Assembly: GCA_014843695.1 (NCBI GenBank)
Contig: CM026401.1
Location: 25,295,376-25,359,375 of the forward strand
DNA from: Archivesica marissinica
Taxonomy: Eukaryota; Mollusca; Bivalvia; Venerida; Vesicomyidae
Direction of reading: 5' to 3'
Length of the DNA: 64,000 nucleotides
Positions 23,560 to 30,168 of the stretch are shown here, in pieces (the stretch's first letter is position 1; each line of letters begins with the position of its first letter). A program made the position numbers and the translations under genes. The notes below the pieces were generated by a model. It saw only the letters and a program-made list of their open reading frames with translations. It made no database searches and was not told the DNA's origin.

Positions 23560-23826
23560 ATGGATAAAAGTAAAAATATGGAAGATAGTATATCTATAGA
23601 TAATAATCTTAATAAATCTACAACAGGTTCATTAGTTAATAAATATAAAGATATATCGGGTCTATATAGATACACGGCTCAGATGTTACTCATCTATTGC
23701 GTATTTGCAGCTTCGGTATGGGGACTTACGTACGGCGATACAAATAATAAAGACGTTTGGCTAGTTCTTTTAAGTACAATAACGGGTATAGGCTTACCTT
23801 CGCCTAAAATATCGAAACGAAGATAA
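23560..23826 (+). CDS. Small two-helix membrane protein
   Basis: 88 residues with a polar N-terminus (1-35), a first hydrophobic segment at about 39-58 (TAQMLLIYCVFAASVWGLTY), a short polar turn (DTNNKD) and a second at about 65-80, then LPSPK and a basic end. This hairpin of two membrane helices with a charged tail resembles holins or viroporins in layout only. Similar two-helix proteins ending in a PSPK-like motif sit between integrase and capsid genes in related elements. Its first 40 bases overlap the remnant chromodomain frame of the integrase, so translation may depend on that region. Its stop overlaps the next start (TAATG). Function not proven. Confidence 0.65.
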   Translation: MDKSKNMEDSISIDNNLNKSTTGSLVNKYKDISGLYRYTAQMLLIYCVFAASVWGLTYGDTNNKDVWLVLLSTITGIGLPSPKISKRR

Positions 23827-24695
23827 TGGAAGATTTCTATATAACCCTTATGAGCGATAGTTCTTTAAATATATATCCTAATAATACGGTAGCTGAATTT
23901 AGATGTAAATTAGCTAAACCTATAACCTTAAATAAAAAAGAAGAATGGAGCGTAGCTCTAACCGAAATCACCTATCCGGGAGCTATATTAATTGTTATAG
24001 AAGGGGAACAACATTTTGACCTTACATTACCCGATGATATAGAAGTTTTAGAACCAGGTCCTTATAGAGGTAATATACCTCTAGGTTTTTATGATACACC
24101 TTTACAATTTATGCAAATGATAAATGCTTGTATAAAAGATATATTAGATAGTGTAATTAAAATAAGTATAACGGCTGTAATAGATAGAATACTTGAAACG
24201 GATAATGTACTTCAAATATTACTTAAATTTCGTAGTAGTAATAGTGTATGCGAATTACATACAATACCCTTAAACGTTAATATAGGATTAACTTTTCATC
24301 CTAATATATGTAGAAAATTAGGTTTTTTAAATGCTACTACAAATTATATTTTACGGCCTATAGATATAGAACCATCTCCTTTTAAAGAACCCGTTAATCT
24401 ATTAATTAATGATAGTTCTATATACGTTTACATAGATATTATAGAACCTGTAATGATATCTGATGGTGAAGAACAATTATTACGTGTTTTACCTTTTAAA
24501 GTTAAAACTAACGTTAATCATTATAGTACTAATGAATTTCAACATGATCAATATATAAAAATAAATAGTAACCGTATAGATGAAATATATGTTAATATAA
24601 AAAACGTTTTAGGTAATAATATTCATTTCAATGATGGTAAGTGTATATTAACGTTACATTTTATAAGAGACGCTATATTTAGTAATTTCGTATAA
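23826..24695 (+). CDS. Penton-like minor capsid protein, first copy
   Basis: 289 residues. The N-terminus has the FYITL...N.VAEF...L..PITL...W.VAL.EI.YP pattern that I recognise from the minor-capsid-type protein of metazoan Polinton-like elements. The C-terminal third is rich in beta strands and contains YVYIDIIEP, then EQLLRVLPF, and ends in an ILTLHF strand. A single-jelly-roll penton role at capsid vertices is likely from family and position, between integrase and major capsid genes. It is short for the family, and the middle is reduced compared with the next gene. The next gene is a tandem paralogue. Junctions on both sides are TAATG overlaps of one base, so coupled translation or leaky scanning is implied. 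Confidence 0.72.
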   Translation: MEDFYITLMSDSSLNIYPNNTVAEFRCKLAKPITLNKKEEWSVALTEITYPGAILIVIEGEQHFDLTLPDDIEVLEPGPYRGNIPLGFYDTPLQFMQMINACIKDILDSVIKISITAVIDRILETDNVLQILLKFRSSNSVCELHTIPLNVNIGLTFHPNICRKLGFLNATTNYILRPIDIEPSPFKEPVNLLINDSSIYVYIDIIEPVMISDGEEQLLRVLPFKVKTNVNHYSTNEFQHDQYIKINSNRIDEIYVNIKNVLGNNIHFNDGKCILTLHFIRDAIFSNFV

Positions 24696-25126
24696 TGGAA
24701 CGTTCAGAAAATTTCTATATTACATTAGATAGTCAACGTATTAAATTTAAATCTCAACAAGATAATAATAATGCTGATTTTAAAGTCTCTATACCTAACG
24801 GTATAACTCTAAGTAATGATAACAAATGGGAAGTAGGTTTAGTCGATGGTATTATACCTAATAAAGTATTTAACATTACAGATTCAAACAATACATTTTT
24901 TTTAGCTATTAGAAATGCTCAATACCCCAAAAAACGAATTGAACGAGGCTATAGAGATGTACCATTTCATAATGATTATGGATTTTTTAATAATCATTTT
25001 GATCATAAAATGAATTATAATTATAGATATAACATATTTTGGCATTATAAATACTATACAGATGTTAATCATGAATATGGATATGATAGACATTCTGAGA
25101 GTCAATTTGCTAAAAAAAAGGTGTAA
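24695..25126 (+). pseudogene. Penton-like minor capsid protein, second copy: N-terminal part before a frameshift
   Basis: 143 codons that start like the first copy (FYITL, then ITL...KWEVGL). The middle is rich in Y, N, H and F (residues about 95-135). The frame ends at TAA 25124-25126, directly after a run of eight A at 25112-25119. Translation of the gene continues one base out of phase in the ORF ending at 25865, and removing a single A from the run would account for the break. This may be a true disabling mutation or a homopolymer error. The start codon overlaps the stop of the first copy. Confidence 0.7.
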
Positions 25127-25865
25127 ATACGTTATTATGGGGCCTAAGGACGATAATACTCCTAATAAATATTACGATAATGATTGCACATTATTACCAT
25201 TTAAAATACCTAATGGAGTTTATAACGATTATAAAATCTTAACAAGTATTATGGAAGATAGCTGGAATAAAATGTTTGGTACTTTATGGGCATCTATGTC
25301 CTATAATCTTTGGGAAGCATCGATTAACGATTGGGGTACTGGTATATATTTATCTTGGAAATATAACCATAATCCTTATTATATGTATTATAAGAAAAAA
25401 TCATTATCTTTAATATCAAATACTCCAGAAAATATAGGTCTCTTAGTACCTACATTATTAGGTAATATGTTAGGTATCGATTCAAGTCAAGAAGTTATTA
25501 ACTTAATTAATATACATAATAATAAGAATAAAAATTATTATTATGTATTCCCTAAAATGGATTGTTTTGTTCACGAACCATATTTATATTTAGGCCTTAC
25601 AAACCTATACGTATATACAAATATCGTCGATTTTAGTATAGTAGGATCTGGACAATCGCAATTACTAAGACAATTTACGTATAATCAAGCTCCTAATGTA
25701 ACTACACATAAAAGTATACAATTTAAACATATACATTATTTACCTATTACAGATAAGCGTATAAACGATATATATATATTTATACGTAATGAATTAGGCG
25801 AAACTATTCATTTAACGGGTGATGTTTGTATAGTTAGGTTAGAATTTCGTAGAAGACCATTATGA
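25062..25865 (+). pseudogene. Penton-like minor capsid protein, second copy: C-terminal part
   Basis: Frame +1 relative to the upstream part, open from 25062. Residues before the A-run at 25112-25119 are out-of-frame reading, and the meaningful part starts just after it (internal ATG at 25137). The last 90 residues match the end of the 23826 product in order: LYVYTNIVD, SQLLRQF, a YLPITDKRINDIYIFIRNELG stretch and a VRLEF strand. That shared C-terminus is the main evidence that the two genes are tandem duplicates. A W/Y-rich insert (WNKMFGTLWASMSYNLW and onwards) is missing from the first copy. The stop TGA overlaps the next ATG. Confidence 0.7.
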
Positions 25866-26260
25866 ATATACCTGTATATAGAGGCCGTGTTAGGCAACGT
25901 GGTTATGGTTTAGGTGGAACATTAAAAACTGTTGGTAGTAATCTTATACCTTATTTAGTCGATAATATGGCTAGTACTTTACTAAATGAAGTTACAGGCG
26001 GTATACATGATGTTATACAAAAACCTAAAACATATAAACATATTGCTAAAAAAAGGGGTAAAAATGTACTTAAACACGTTACATCTAAATTATTAACCGA
26101 TTTGAAAGAAGATAAATTAATGACTGCTCTAACCGGTAATAAAAGTATAAAGGGTACTAATACTATTAATAAAGGCCAGTCTGGTTCAGGACATAGAAAA
26201 CGTTGTAACAATAATTATTTTAAAAGTAATAAAAAAAGACGTTTAGATTATTTCGATTAG
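25862..26260 (+). CDS. pVI-like basic minor virion protein
   Basis: 132 residues. The N-terminal stretch YRGRVRQRGYGLGG (6-19) is typical of a small protein that precedes the major capsid gene in Polinton-like elements and has been compared with adenovirus pVI. QRGY before G16 fits the adenain site [MILNQ]-x-G-x/G, so the protease at 27597 could trim about 15 residues. An amphipathic middle (about 20-55) could bind membrane or hexon, and the C-terminal half is very basic and ends RRLDYFD. By analogy it would cement capsid to core or disrupt membranes at entry; neither is shown here. The start overlaps the previous stop (ATGA). The frame is intact. Confidence 0.65.
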   Translation: MNIPVYRGRVRQRGYGLGGTLKTVGSNLIPYLVDNMASTLLNEVTGGIHDVIQKPKTYKHIAKKRGKNVLKHVTSKLLTDLKEDKLMTALTGNKSIKGTNTINKGQSGSGHRKRCNNNYFKSNKKRRLDYFD

Positions 26261-26277
26261 TTTTTTTACATATAATC
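26261..26277 (+). promoter_or_regulatory. T-rich leader directly before the major capsid gene
   Basis: The 17-base gap between the pVI-like stop and the capsid start holds a run of seven or more T, then TATAATC and ATG. The same ATCATG start context occurs at 21186, 21415 and 29118. A late-promoter or translation-context role is a guess. Confidence 0.25.
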
Positions 26278-27591
26278 ATGATTACTGGTTCTAGTTTATG
26301 CAATAAAGGGGAATTGGACCTCTATAGTTTACCTCCGACACTTACAACAATGGATAGAGCTTTTATTAATGAGCATCAACCATTAGTTAATCCTTCAGGT
26401 AATACAGCGCCTATTGAATTTATAATTCCTAGGCAAACTGAAAAATGGACAGATCTTATGGATCTAGAATTAAACCTTGAAATTAAAATGGTTAAACGCG
26501 ATAATAGTACTATAGATGCTGATAGTAATATATCAATTATAGAAAATCCATTACATTCATTATTTAATCATGTTGATATATATATTAACGGGAAATTAAT
26601 ATCTGGTAATGATAAATATCCGTATAGAGCTTTCATTGAAATTGTATGCGGTTCTAGCGAAACCGAACAAAATATGTTAGAAGATACACAATTATGGGAA
26701 AAACCGGGGAAAGGTGAATTACGTACATTTACAACTTTTGGGGCTGAAGATGCTACTGTTAATGGAGCTAAAAAACGTAATATAAAATTAACTGGTGATA
26801 AAGTAGTAGAATTACAAGGTAAAATACATACAGATATTACCAGACAATCCAAGTATCTACCTAATATGTGCGAATTAAAAATACGATTAGTTAGATCTTC
26901 ACCAGCATTTTATATGCTAGGTAATGATGGTAATGATGGTAAAATAGAAATTATTAAAGCTGTTATGAAAGTACGAACAGTATCTTTAGATCCTAATGTA
27001 TGGGTATCTTTAAATAATGCTCTTAGGTCTACACCTATGAAAATACCTCTTAAACGTGTTGAAATTAACGTATTTACGGTTATGGATGGTTTAGTATCTA
27101 AAATAGAATCAAATCTAATACACGGTCAAATACCAAAAAGAATTATTATAGGTCAAGTTAAAAACTCTGTAATGAATGGTTCAAATACTGAATCACCATT
27201 TTCATTCGAACATTTTAATATAACTAAATTAAAAGTTACCATTAATGGTACTAGTATTGACGCTAATCCATTACATATGGATTTTTCTAATGATAATGCT
27301 AAAGTATGTCAAAGTTATAAATCTTTTTGGAAAGCTCTTGGTATAGAACATAATAAAGATCTTTATGTATTTCCAATATCTGTATATAAACGAAAACATA
27401 CTTTATGGGCTGTTGATTTTACACCCGATTTAGGCTGTGAGGAAGGTCATCTTCATCCTATTAAAAATGGTAATATAGAATTTGATATGGAATGGAGTGA
27501 AGCTTTAGTTGACCCTATAAATGTTATTGTTTATTCAGAATATGACGATATGCTCATGATCGATGGTCTACGTAATGTTATTATGTCTTAA
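26278..27591 (+). CDS. Major capsid protein (double jelly-roll, hexon-like)
   Basis: 437 residues, intact. The N-terminal pattern (LYSLPPTLTTMDRAFI, then PIEFIIP, WTDLMDLELNLEIK, and NPLHSLFNHVDIYINGKLI at about 89-107) followed by YPYRAFIE is the signature I recognise for Polinton/adintovirus major capsid proteins. The second half (LKRVEINVFTVMDGL, IPKRIIIGQV, ITKLKVTINGTSI, then DFTPDLG and FDMEWSEAL) fits the second jelly roll and its tower. Trimers of such proteins build icosahedral capsids. Length is slightly below that of many relatives. It is flanked by the pVI-like gene and the protease, the standard order for this group. Whether this copy still makes particles is unknown. Confidence 0.9.
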   Translation: MITGSSLCNKGELDLYSLPPTLTTMDRAFINEHQPLVNPSGNTAPIEFIIPRQTEKWTDLMDLELNLEIKMVKRDNSTIDADSNISIIENPLHSLFNHVDIYINGKLISGNDKYPYRAFIEIVCGSSETEQNMLEDTQLWEKPGKGELRTFTTFGAEDATVNGAKKRNIKLTGDKVVELQGKIHTDITRQSKYLPNMCELKIRLVRSSPAFYMLGNDGNDGKIEIIKAVMKVRTVSLDPNVWVSLNNALRSTPMKIPLKRVEINVFTVMDGLVSKIESNLIHGQIPKRIIIGQVKNSVMNGSNTESPFSFEHFNITKLKVTINGTSIDANPLHMDFSNDNAKVCQSYKSFWKALGIEHNKDLYVFPISVYKRKHTLWAVDFTPDLGCEEGHLHPIKNGNIEFDMEWSEALVDPINVIVYSEYDDMLMIDGLRNVIMS

Positions 27592-27596
27592 AAAAT

Positions 27597-28115
27597 ATGG
27601 ATACATTTACGCTACAATATATTTTAGATACAATTTTTCCATCTTTAAACGGTATTGTATGTGCTAGAGATGAACTATTATTTGTAAATAAACGACGTAA
27701 TTGCTATATAGTTAATACAGATCCAATTTCTAAACCCGGACAACATTGGGTTTTAATTTATCGTACACATACTAATAAATGTTTTTATTTTGATTCATAT
27801 GGAGTATATAATCGTATTGAAATTGATATTTATTATTTCTTAAACATAAATTGTTTAAAATTATTTAGAAATAAAAATCGTTTTCAATCTGATTCTACGC
27901 AATTATGCGGTGTTTATTGTTTATACGTTTTATATAATCTTATAAAACATAAACAAACATTTTCGCATATAGTACTCAATACTTTTAGTGTTACAAATTA
28001 TTTAGAAAATGATATTTTATTAACTAAGTGGTTTCAAAAATTTTCTCAAGAACACTTGAAATTACATCATAATGTCAAAAGTGAAGTTTGTCAAACTTGT
28101 AACTCAAGATTGTAG
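27597..28115 (+). CDS. Adenain-type cysteine protease (C5/Ulp1 fold)
   Basis: 172 residues starting five bases after the capsid stop. The catalytic set is visible in order: H50 in GQHWVLIY, D66 in YFDSYG, Q97 as oxyanion-hole glutamine, and nucleophile C104 in QLCGVYC. The seven-residue spacing from Gln to Cys equals that in adenovirus protease (Q115, C122). By family knowledge it cleaves capsid and core precursors after packaging. Candidate substrates in this element are the proteins at 21186 and 25862, which carry matching cleavage sequences. Viral members may also act on ubiquitin-like modifiers, which is relevant to the SUMO-motif protein at 29118. The frame and all catalytic residues are intact. 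Confidence 0.92.
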   Translation: MDTFTLQYILDTIFPSLNGIVCARDELLFVNKRRNCYIVNTDPISKPGQHWVLIYRTHTNKCFYFDSYGVYNRIEIDIYYFLNINCLKLFRNKNRFQSDSTQLCGVYCLYVLYNLIKHKQTFSHIVLNTFSVTNYLENDILLTKWFQKFSQEHLKLHHNVKSEVCQTCNSRL

Positions 28116-28120
28116 GCATT

Positions 28121-28180
28121 TCTTATTGTATATAATAAGATGTTAAACAGCTCGACAACATTAGACCTTATTTGTCTAAT
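28121..28180 (+). terminator. Two consecutive hairpins after the protease gene
   Basis: TCTTATT (28121-28127) pairs with AATAAGA (28134-28140) across a 6-base loop. ATTAGAC (28160-28166) pairs with GTCTAAT (28174-28180) across a 7-base loop. Both are perfect 7-bp stems in the 145-bp space between the capsid block and the RING genes. Hairpins mark transcript 3' ends in mimivirus and its virophage, so a similar role here is possible. In DNA this AT-rich, chance stems are also plausible. Confidence 0.35.
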
Positions 28181-28259
28181 ACTTATTTGATGCTTATTAA
28201 GAATAAGAATTTTAATATTTTTTCACTATTGGATTTTTTACTATTTATTAATCTGGATT

Positions 28260-28586
28260 ATGCGTTTTTGCGAATTTTGGGGTGAGGAATGTTCTATATG
28301 TCTTCAAGAAAATAACGATTATTATTTTATTAATGAATGCGTTTGTAAACACATTATATGCTTAGATTGTATATATAAAATTAATAAATGTCCTTTTTGT
28401 AGGCAACAATTTTCTTTTGCACCTTTACATAGACCTACTTTATATCAAAACTTAAATAATCGTACTTATCAACAATATTGGGGTATGATAACTACAGAAA
28501 CTTATATTAATAGAACTGCTCAACAATATTGGGATATGACAGACACTGAAATTGAAAGGGTCGCTGTGACTAACAACTATTATTAG
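28260..28586 (+). CDS. RING-finger protein, first copy
   Basis: 108 residues. Cysteines 11, 14, 27, 29, 34, 37, 44 and 47 form a RING-type cross-brace pattern (C-x2-C, C-x-C, C-x2-C, C-x2-C), with His31 as an alternative fourth ligand. The spacing is identical to that of the next gene, so the two are tandem duplicates. After the RING there is a short internal repeat, NRT-x-QQYW-x-M, at about 62-70 and 79-88. RING domains usually recruit E2 enzymes, so a ubiquitin ligase that redirects host ubiquitin is the natural reading, but substrates are unknown. It lies outside the structural block and is preceded by a T-rich leader (about 28220-28259). Confidence 0.8.
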   Translation: MRFCEFWGEECSICLQENNDYYFINECVCKHIICLDCIYKINKCPFCRQQFSFAPLHRPTLYQNLNNRTYQQYWGMITTETYINRTAQQYWDMTDTEIERVAVTNNYY

Positions 28587-28646
28587 TCCAGTATTTTTGG
28601 TTACAATTATTTTTACAGTTACATCTATTAATTTTTTTTTTAAATT

Positions 28647-28958
28647 ATGAGTTATTTCGAATTATGGGTCGAAGAATGTTCTATATGTTTACGAACAAAT
28701 ACGGATTTTTATTTCTTAAATGAATGTCAATGTAAGTCTCTGATATGTTTATATTGCGTCTCAAATTTATCTAAATGTCCTTATTGTAGACACGAATTAA
28801 GTATAGATAAACATTATTTTACAGATTTTTTAAATAATTTATTAATTAGACTTATTACCGTTTTTTCAAATACTGAGGAATTTTGGACTTTAACTGATGA
28901 AGCTTTAGAAAATTGGATTTCAGATACTAGTAATGTACTTATTGTAGACACGAATTAA
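28647..28958 (+). CDS. RING-finger protein, second copy, with altered C-terminus
   Basis: 103 residues. The RING has the same cysteine positions as the first copy (11, 14, 27, 29, 34, 37, 44, 47), but residue 31 is Ser instead of His. All eight ligands would then be Cys, which supports Cys29 as the fourth ligand in both. The tail has an EEFWTLTDEALENW motif that parallels the QQYW repeat of the first copy. The last eight codons come from a 49-bp direct duplication of the gene's own DNA (28774-28822 copied at 28932-28980), read in another frame and bringing in the stop. The original tail may have been longer. A 20-base T-rich leader precedes the start. Confidence 0.78.
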   Translation: MSYFELWVEECSICLRTNTDFYFLNECQCKSLICLYCVSNLSKCPYCRHELSIDKHYFTDFLNNLLIRLITVFSNTEEFWTLTDEALENWISDTSNVLIVDTN

Positions 28959-28980
28959 GTATAGATAAACATTATTTTAC
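28774..28980. repeat. 49-bp direct duplication spanning the second RING gene
   Basis: 28774-28822 and 28932-28980 agree at 48 of 49 positions (offset 158). The first copy lies at the last RING cysteines, and the second covers the end of the ORF and about 20 bases of 3' flank. Shared core: ATTGTAGACACGAATTAAG. Confidence 0.93.
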
Positions 28981-29117
28981 TCTTATATATATTAACTTTT
29001 TAAAATTGTTATGAATTATAAAAACACTTGAAGATACTGACTTAGTGTATATAAGAAGACGAACATCGATTCACTCTTTACTACATTTTTTGTACTGCGC
29101 TGTACAATATTATCATC
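28981..29117. other. Intergenic region before the SUMO-motif gene
   Basis: AT-rich spacer that holds the TATA/initiator promoter described separately, followed by a leader of about 45 bases with a T-run and TATCATC directly before the ATG. Confidence 0.5.
29048..29076 (+). promoter_or_regulatory. RNA polymerase II core promoter (TATA box plus initiator)
   Basis: TATATAAG at 29048-29055 is followed by TTCACTC at 29070-29076, whose A at 29073 lies 25 bases from the TATA start, the spacing expected for TATA to transcription start. The ATG is 45 bases further on. This is the only gene in the cassette with so clear a cellular-type promoter, which suggests its own, perhaps early, transcription by host polymerase II. 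Confidence 0.6.
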
Positions 29118-29825
29118 ATGACTACTACTAACGATACAACTACTCGCGGTAAAGCTATATTAACTTTTACAACAACAACTGCTATAGATATTCCTAGTAA
29201 GCGTTCTATCGAAGAATTAATTATAGACATTGATGCTGCAATTAAATATCGTATAGATGACGATATTAAATGGAAAACTTGTGATACAGCTAAATTTGTT
29301 GATTCACAATATTTAAATCTTGTATTTATGGATGAACATAATAACGTTATATCTACACAGAATATTCCTGGACGTATTCTTGTTAAAAATCAAACGAATT
29401 CTGTTGGAACTTCTACAACAGATTTAAATGAACCAATACTAACGGGTAATATGATTAAACAAGAACCAATCGTTATTGATATTAATAATGATAATGATGA
29501 TGATATACTCATTATCGAACAAATTAAAACTGAACCAGATGTTATCGTTATACAAGATGAACCTACTATTGTGCATTGGAATGATACAACTAATGTTCAA
29601 GAAGCTACAAAACGTTGGAGCTCTATTAAACAAACTGTTAAACGAAAATGGCAGGATCGTCTAGATGGTCTACATCATCAAATTACGACTACAGATAATA
29701 CGAAATCGTGGAAAAACAGAATTGAACAAATTAGGAAACATAATCGTATTGCTACACAGAATGATCGTGATGATTATAAATATTTAAGGCGTAGTGCAAG
29801 AATTGCTACACAAAAGAGTGAATAA
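29118..29825 (+). CDS. Unknown protein with clustered SUMO-acceptor and SUMO-binding motifs
   Basis: 235 residues, no recognised domain. The N-terminal part (about 1-90) is a compact mix of predicted strands and helices. Residues 112-148 are remarkable. IKQE (113-116) and IKTE (136-139) fit the SUMO-acceptor consensus psi-K-x-E. IVIDI (118-122) followed by DNDDD, ILIIE (130-134) and VIVI (142-145) followed by QDE all fit SUMO-interacting motifs with acidic flanks. The C-terminal third is basic and helical (about 165-235), with two RIATQ repeats near the end. I infer a protein that binds SUMO-rich nuclear sites and may itself be SUMO-modified, with the basic part as a nuclear or DNA contact. 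It has its own promoter and stands next to two RING genes. Confidence 0.65.
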   Translation: MTTTNDTTTRGKAILTFTTTTAIDIPSKRSIEELIIDIDAAIKYRIDDDIKWKTCDTAKFVDSQYLNLVFMDEHNNVISTQNIPGRILVKNQTNSVGTSTTDLNEPILTGNMIKQEPIVIDINNDNDDDILIIEQIKTEPDVIVIQDEPTIVHWNDTTNVQEATKRWSSIKQTVKRKWQDRLDGLHHQITTTDNTKSWKNRIEQIRKHNRIATQNDRDDYKYLRRSARIATQKSE

Positions 29826-30085
29826 AATCTCTACAAGAACTGACGATACATTTATACACTAAGATACATTATGATGAATTGATTGAAGTGATTATTTATA
29901 TGTACTTTTTTATTATAATTGTATAACCATGTTAGATTATATGAACTGAATATTTATATGTACATTGCTTGTATAACCATGCTAGATTATTATTCTTCGT
30001 TAGACTATAGCTTCATGAAAATAAAATCATTATGTAAACATTTATATTCTCACTTTTTATTTACTAATATACCTAAAAAATATAT
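29826..30085. other. Non-coding right flank with short duplications
   Basis: No supported gene. GTATAACCATG-T/C-TAGATTAT occurs at about 29920-29939 and 29971-29990, part of a 51-bp duplication. A perfect 10-bp inverted repeat, TACTAATATA (30062-30071) and TATATTAGTA (30081-30090), lies against the tRNA-like sequence. Confidence 0.6.
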
Positions 30086-30168
30086 TAGTACGTGTGGGTT
30101 TCAAACCCACGAGGATATTACTCCATTAAATCTTAAGTTTAACGCCTTAACCACTTGGTCAACGTACT
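30086..30168 (-). tRNA. tRNA-Leu(UAA)-like gene or pseudogene
   Basis: Read on the minus strand, the 83 bases fold as a class II tRNA. The acceptor stem is AGTACGT with ACGTACT, the D-arm is around AAGTGGTTAAGG, and the anticodon stem TTAAA/TTTAA encloses loop CTTAAGA with anticodon TAA. A long variable arm (GGAGTAATATCC) and T-arm GTGGG-TTTGAAA-CCCAC follow. Length and variable arm fit leucine tRNA. Odd points are an A/U-only anticodon stem, T instead of C at the normally invariant position 56 of the T loop (box B reads GGTTTGAAACC), and an A10-C25 mismatch. It may be a diverged, decayed or element-borne tRNA; a SINE head is less likely because the cloverleaf is complete. Confidence 0.55.

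Noticed and set aside
22496..23599. Integrase as part of an LTR retrotransposon or retrovirus
   Set aside because: No gag, protease-RT-RNase H or LTRs are nearby. The neighbours are packaging ATPase and capsid genes.
25105..25130. Programmed frameshift at the run of eight A
   Set aside because: The shift required is +1 (or -2), not the usual -1, and no stimulatory structure is evident. Indel or sequencing error is preferred.
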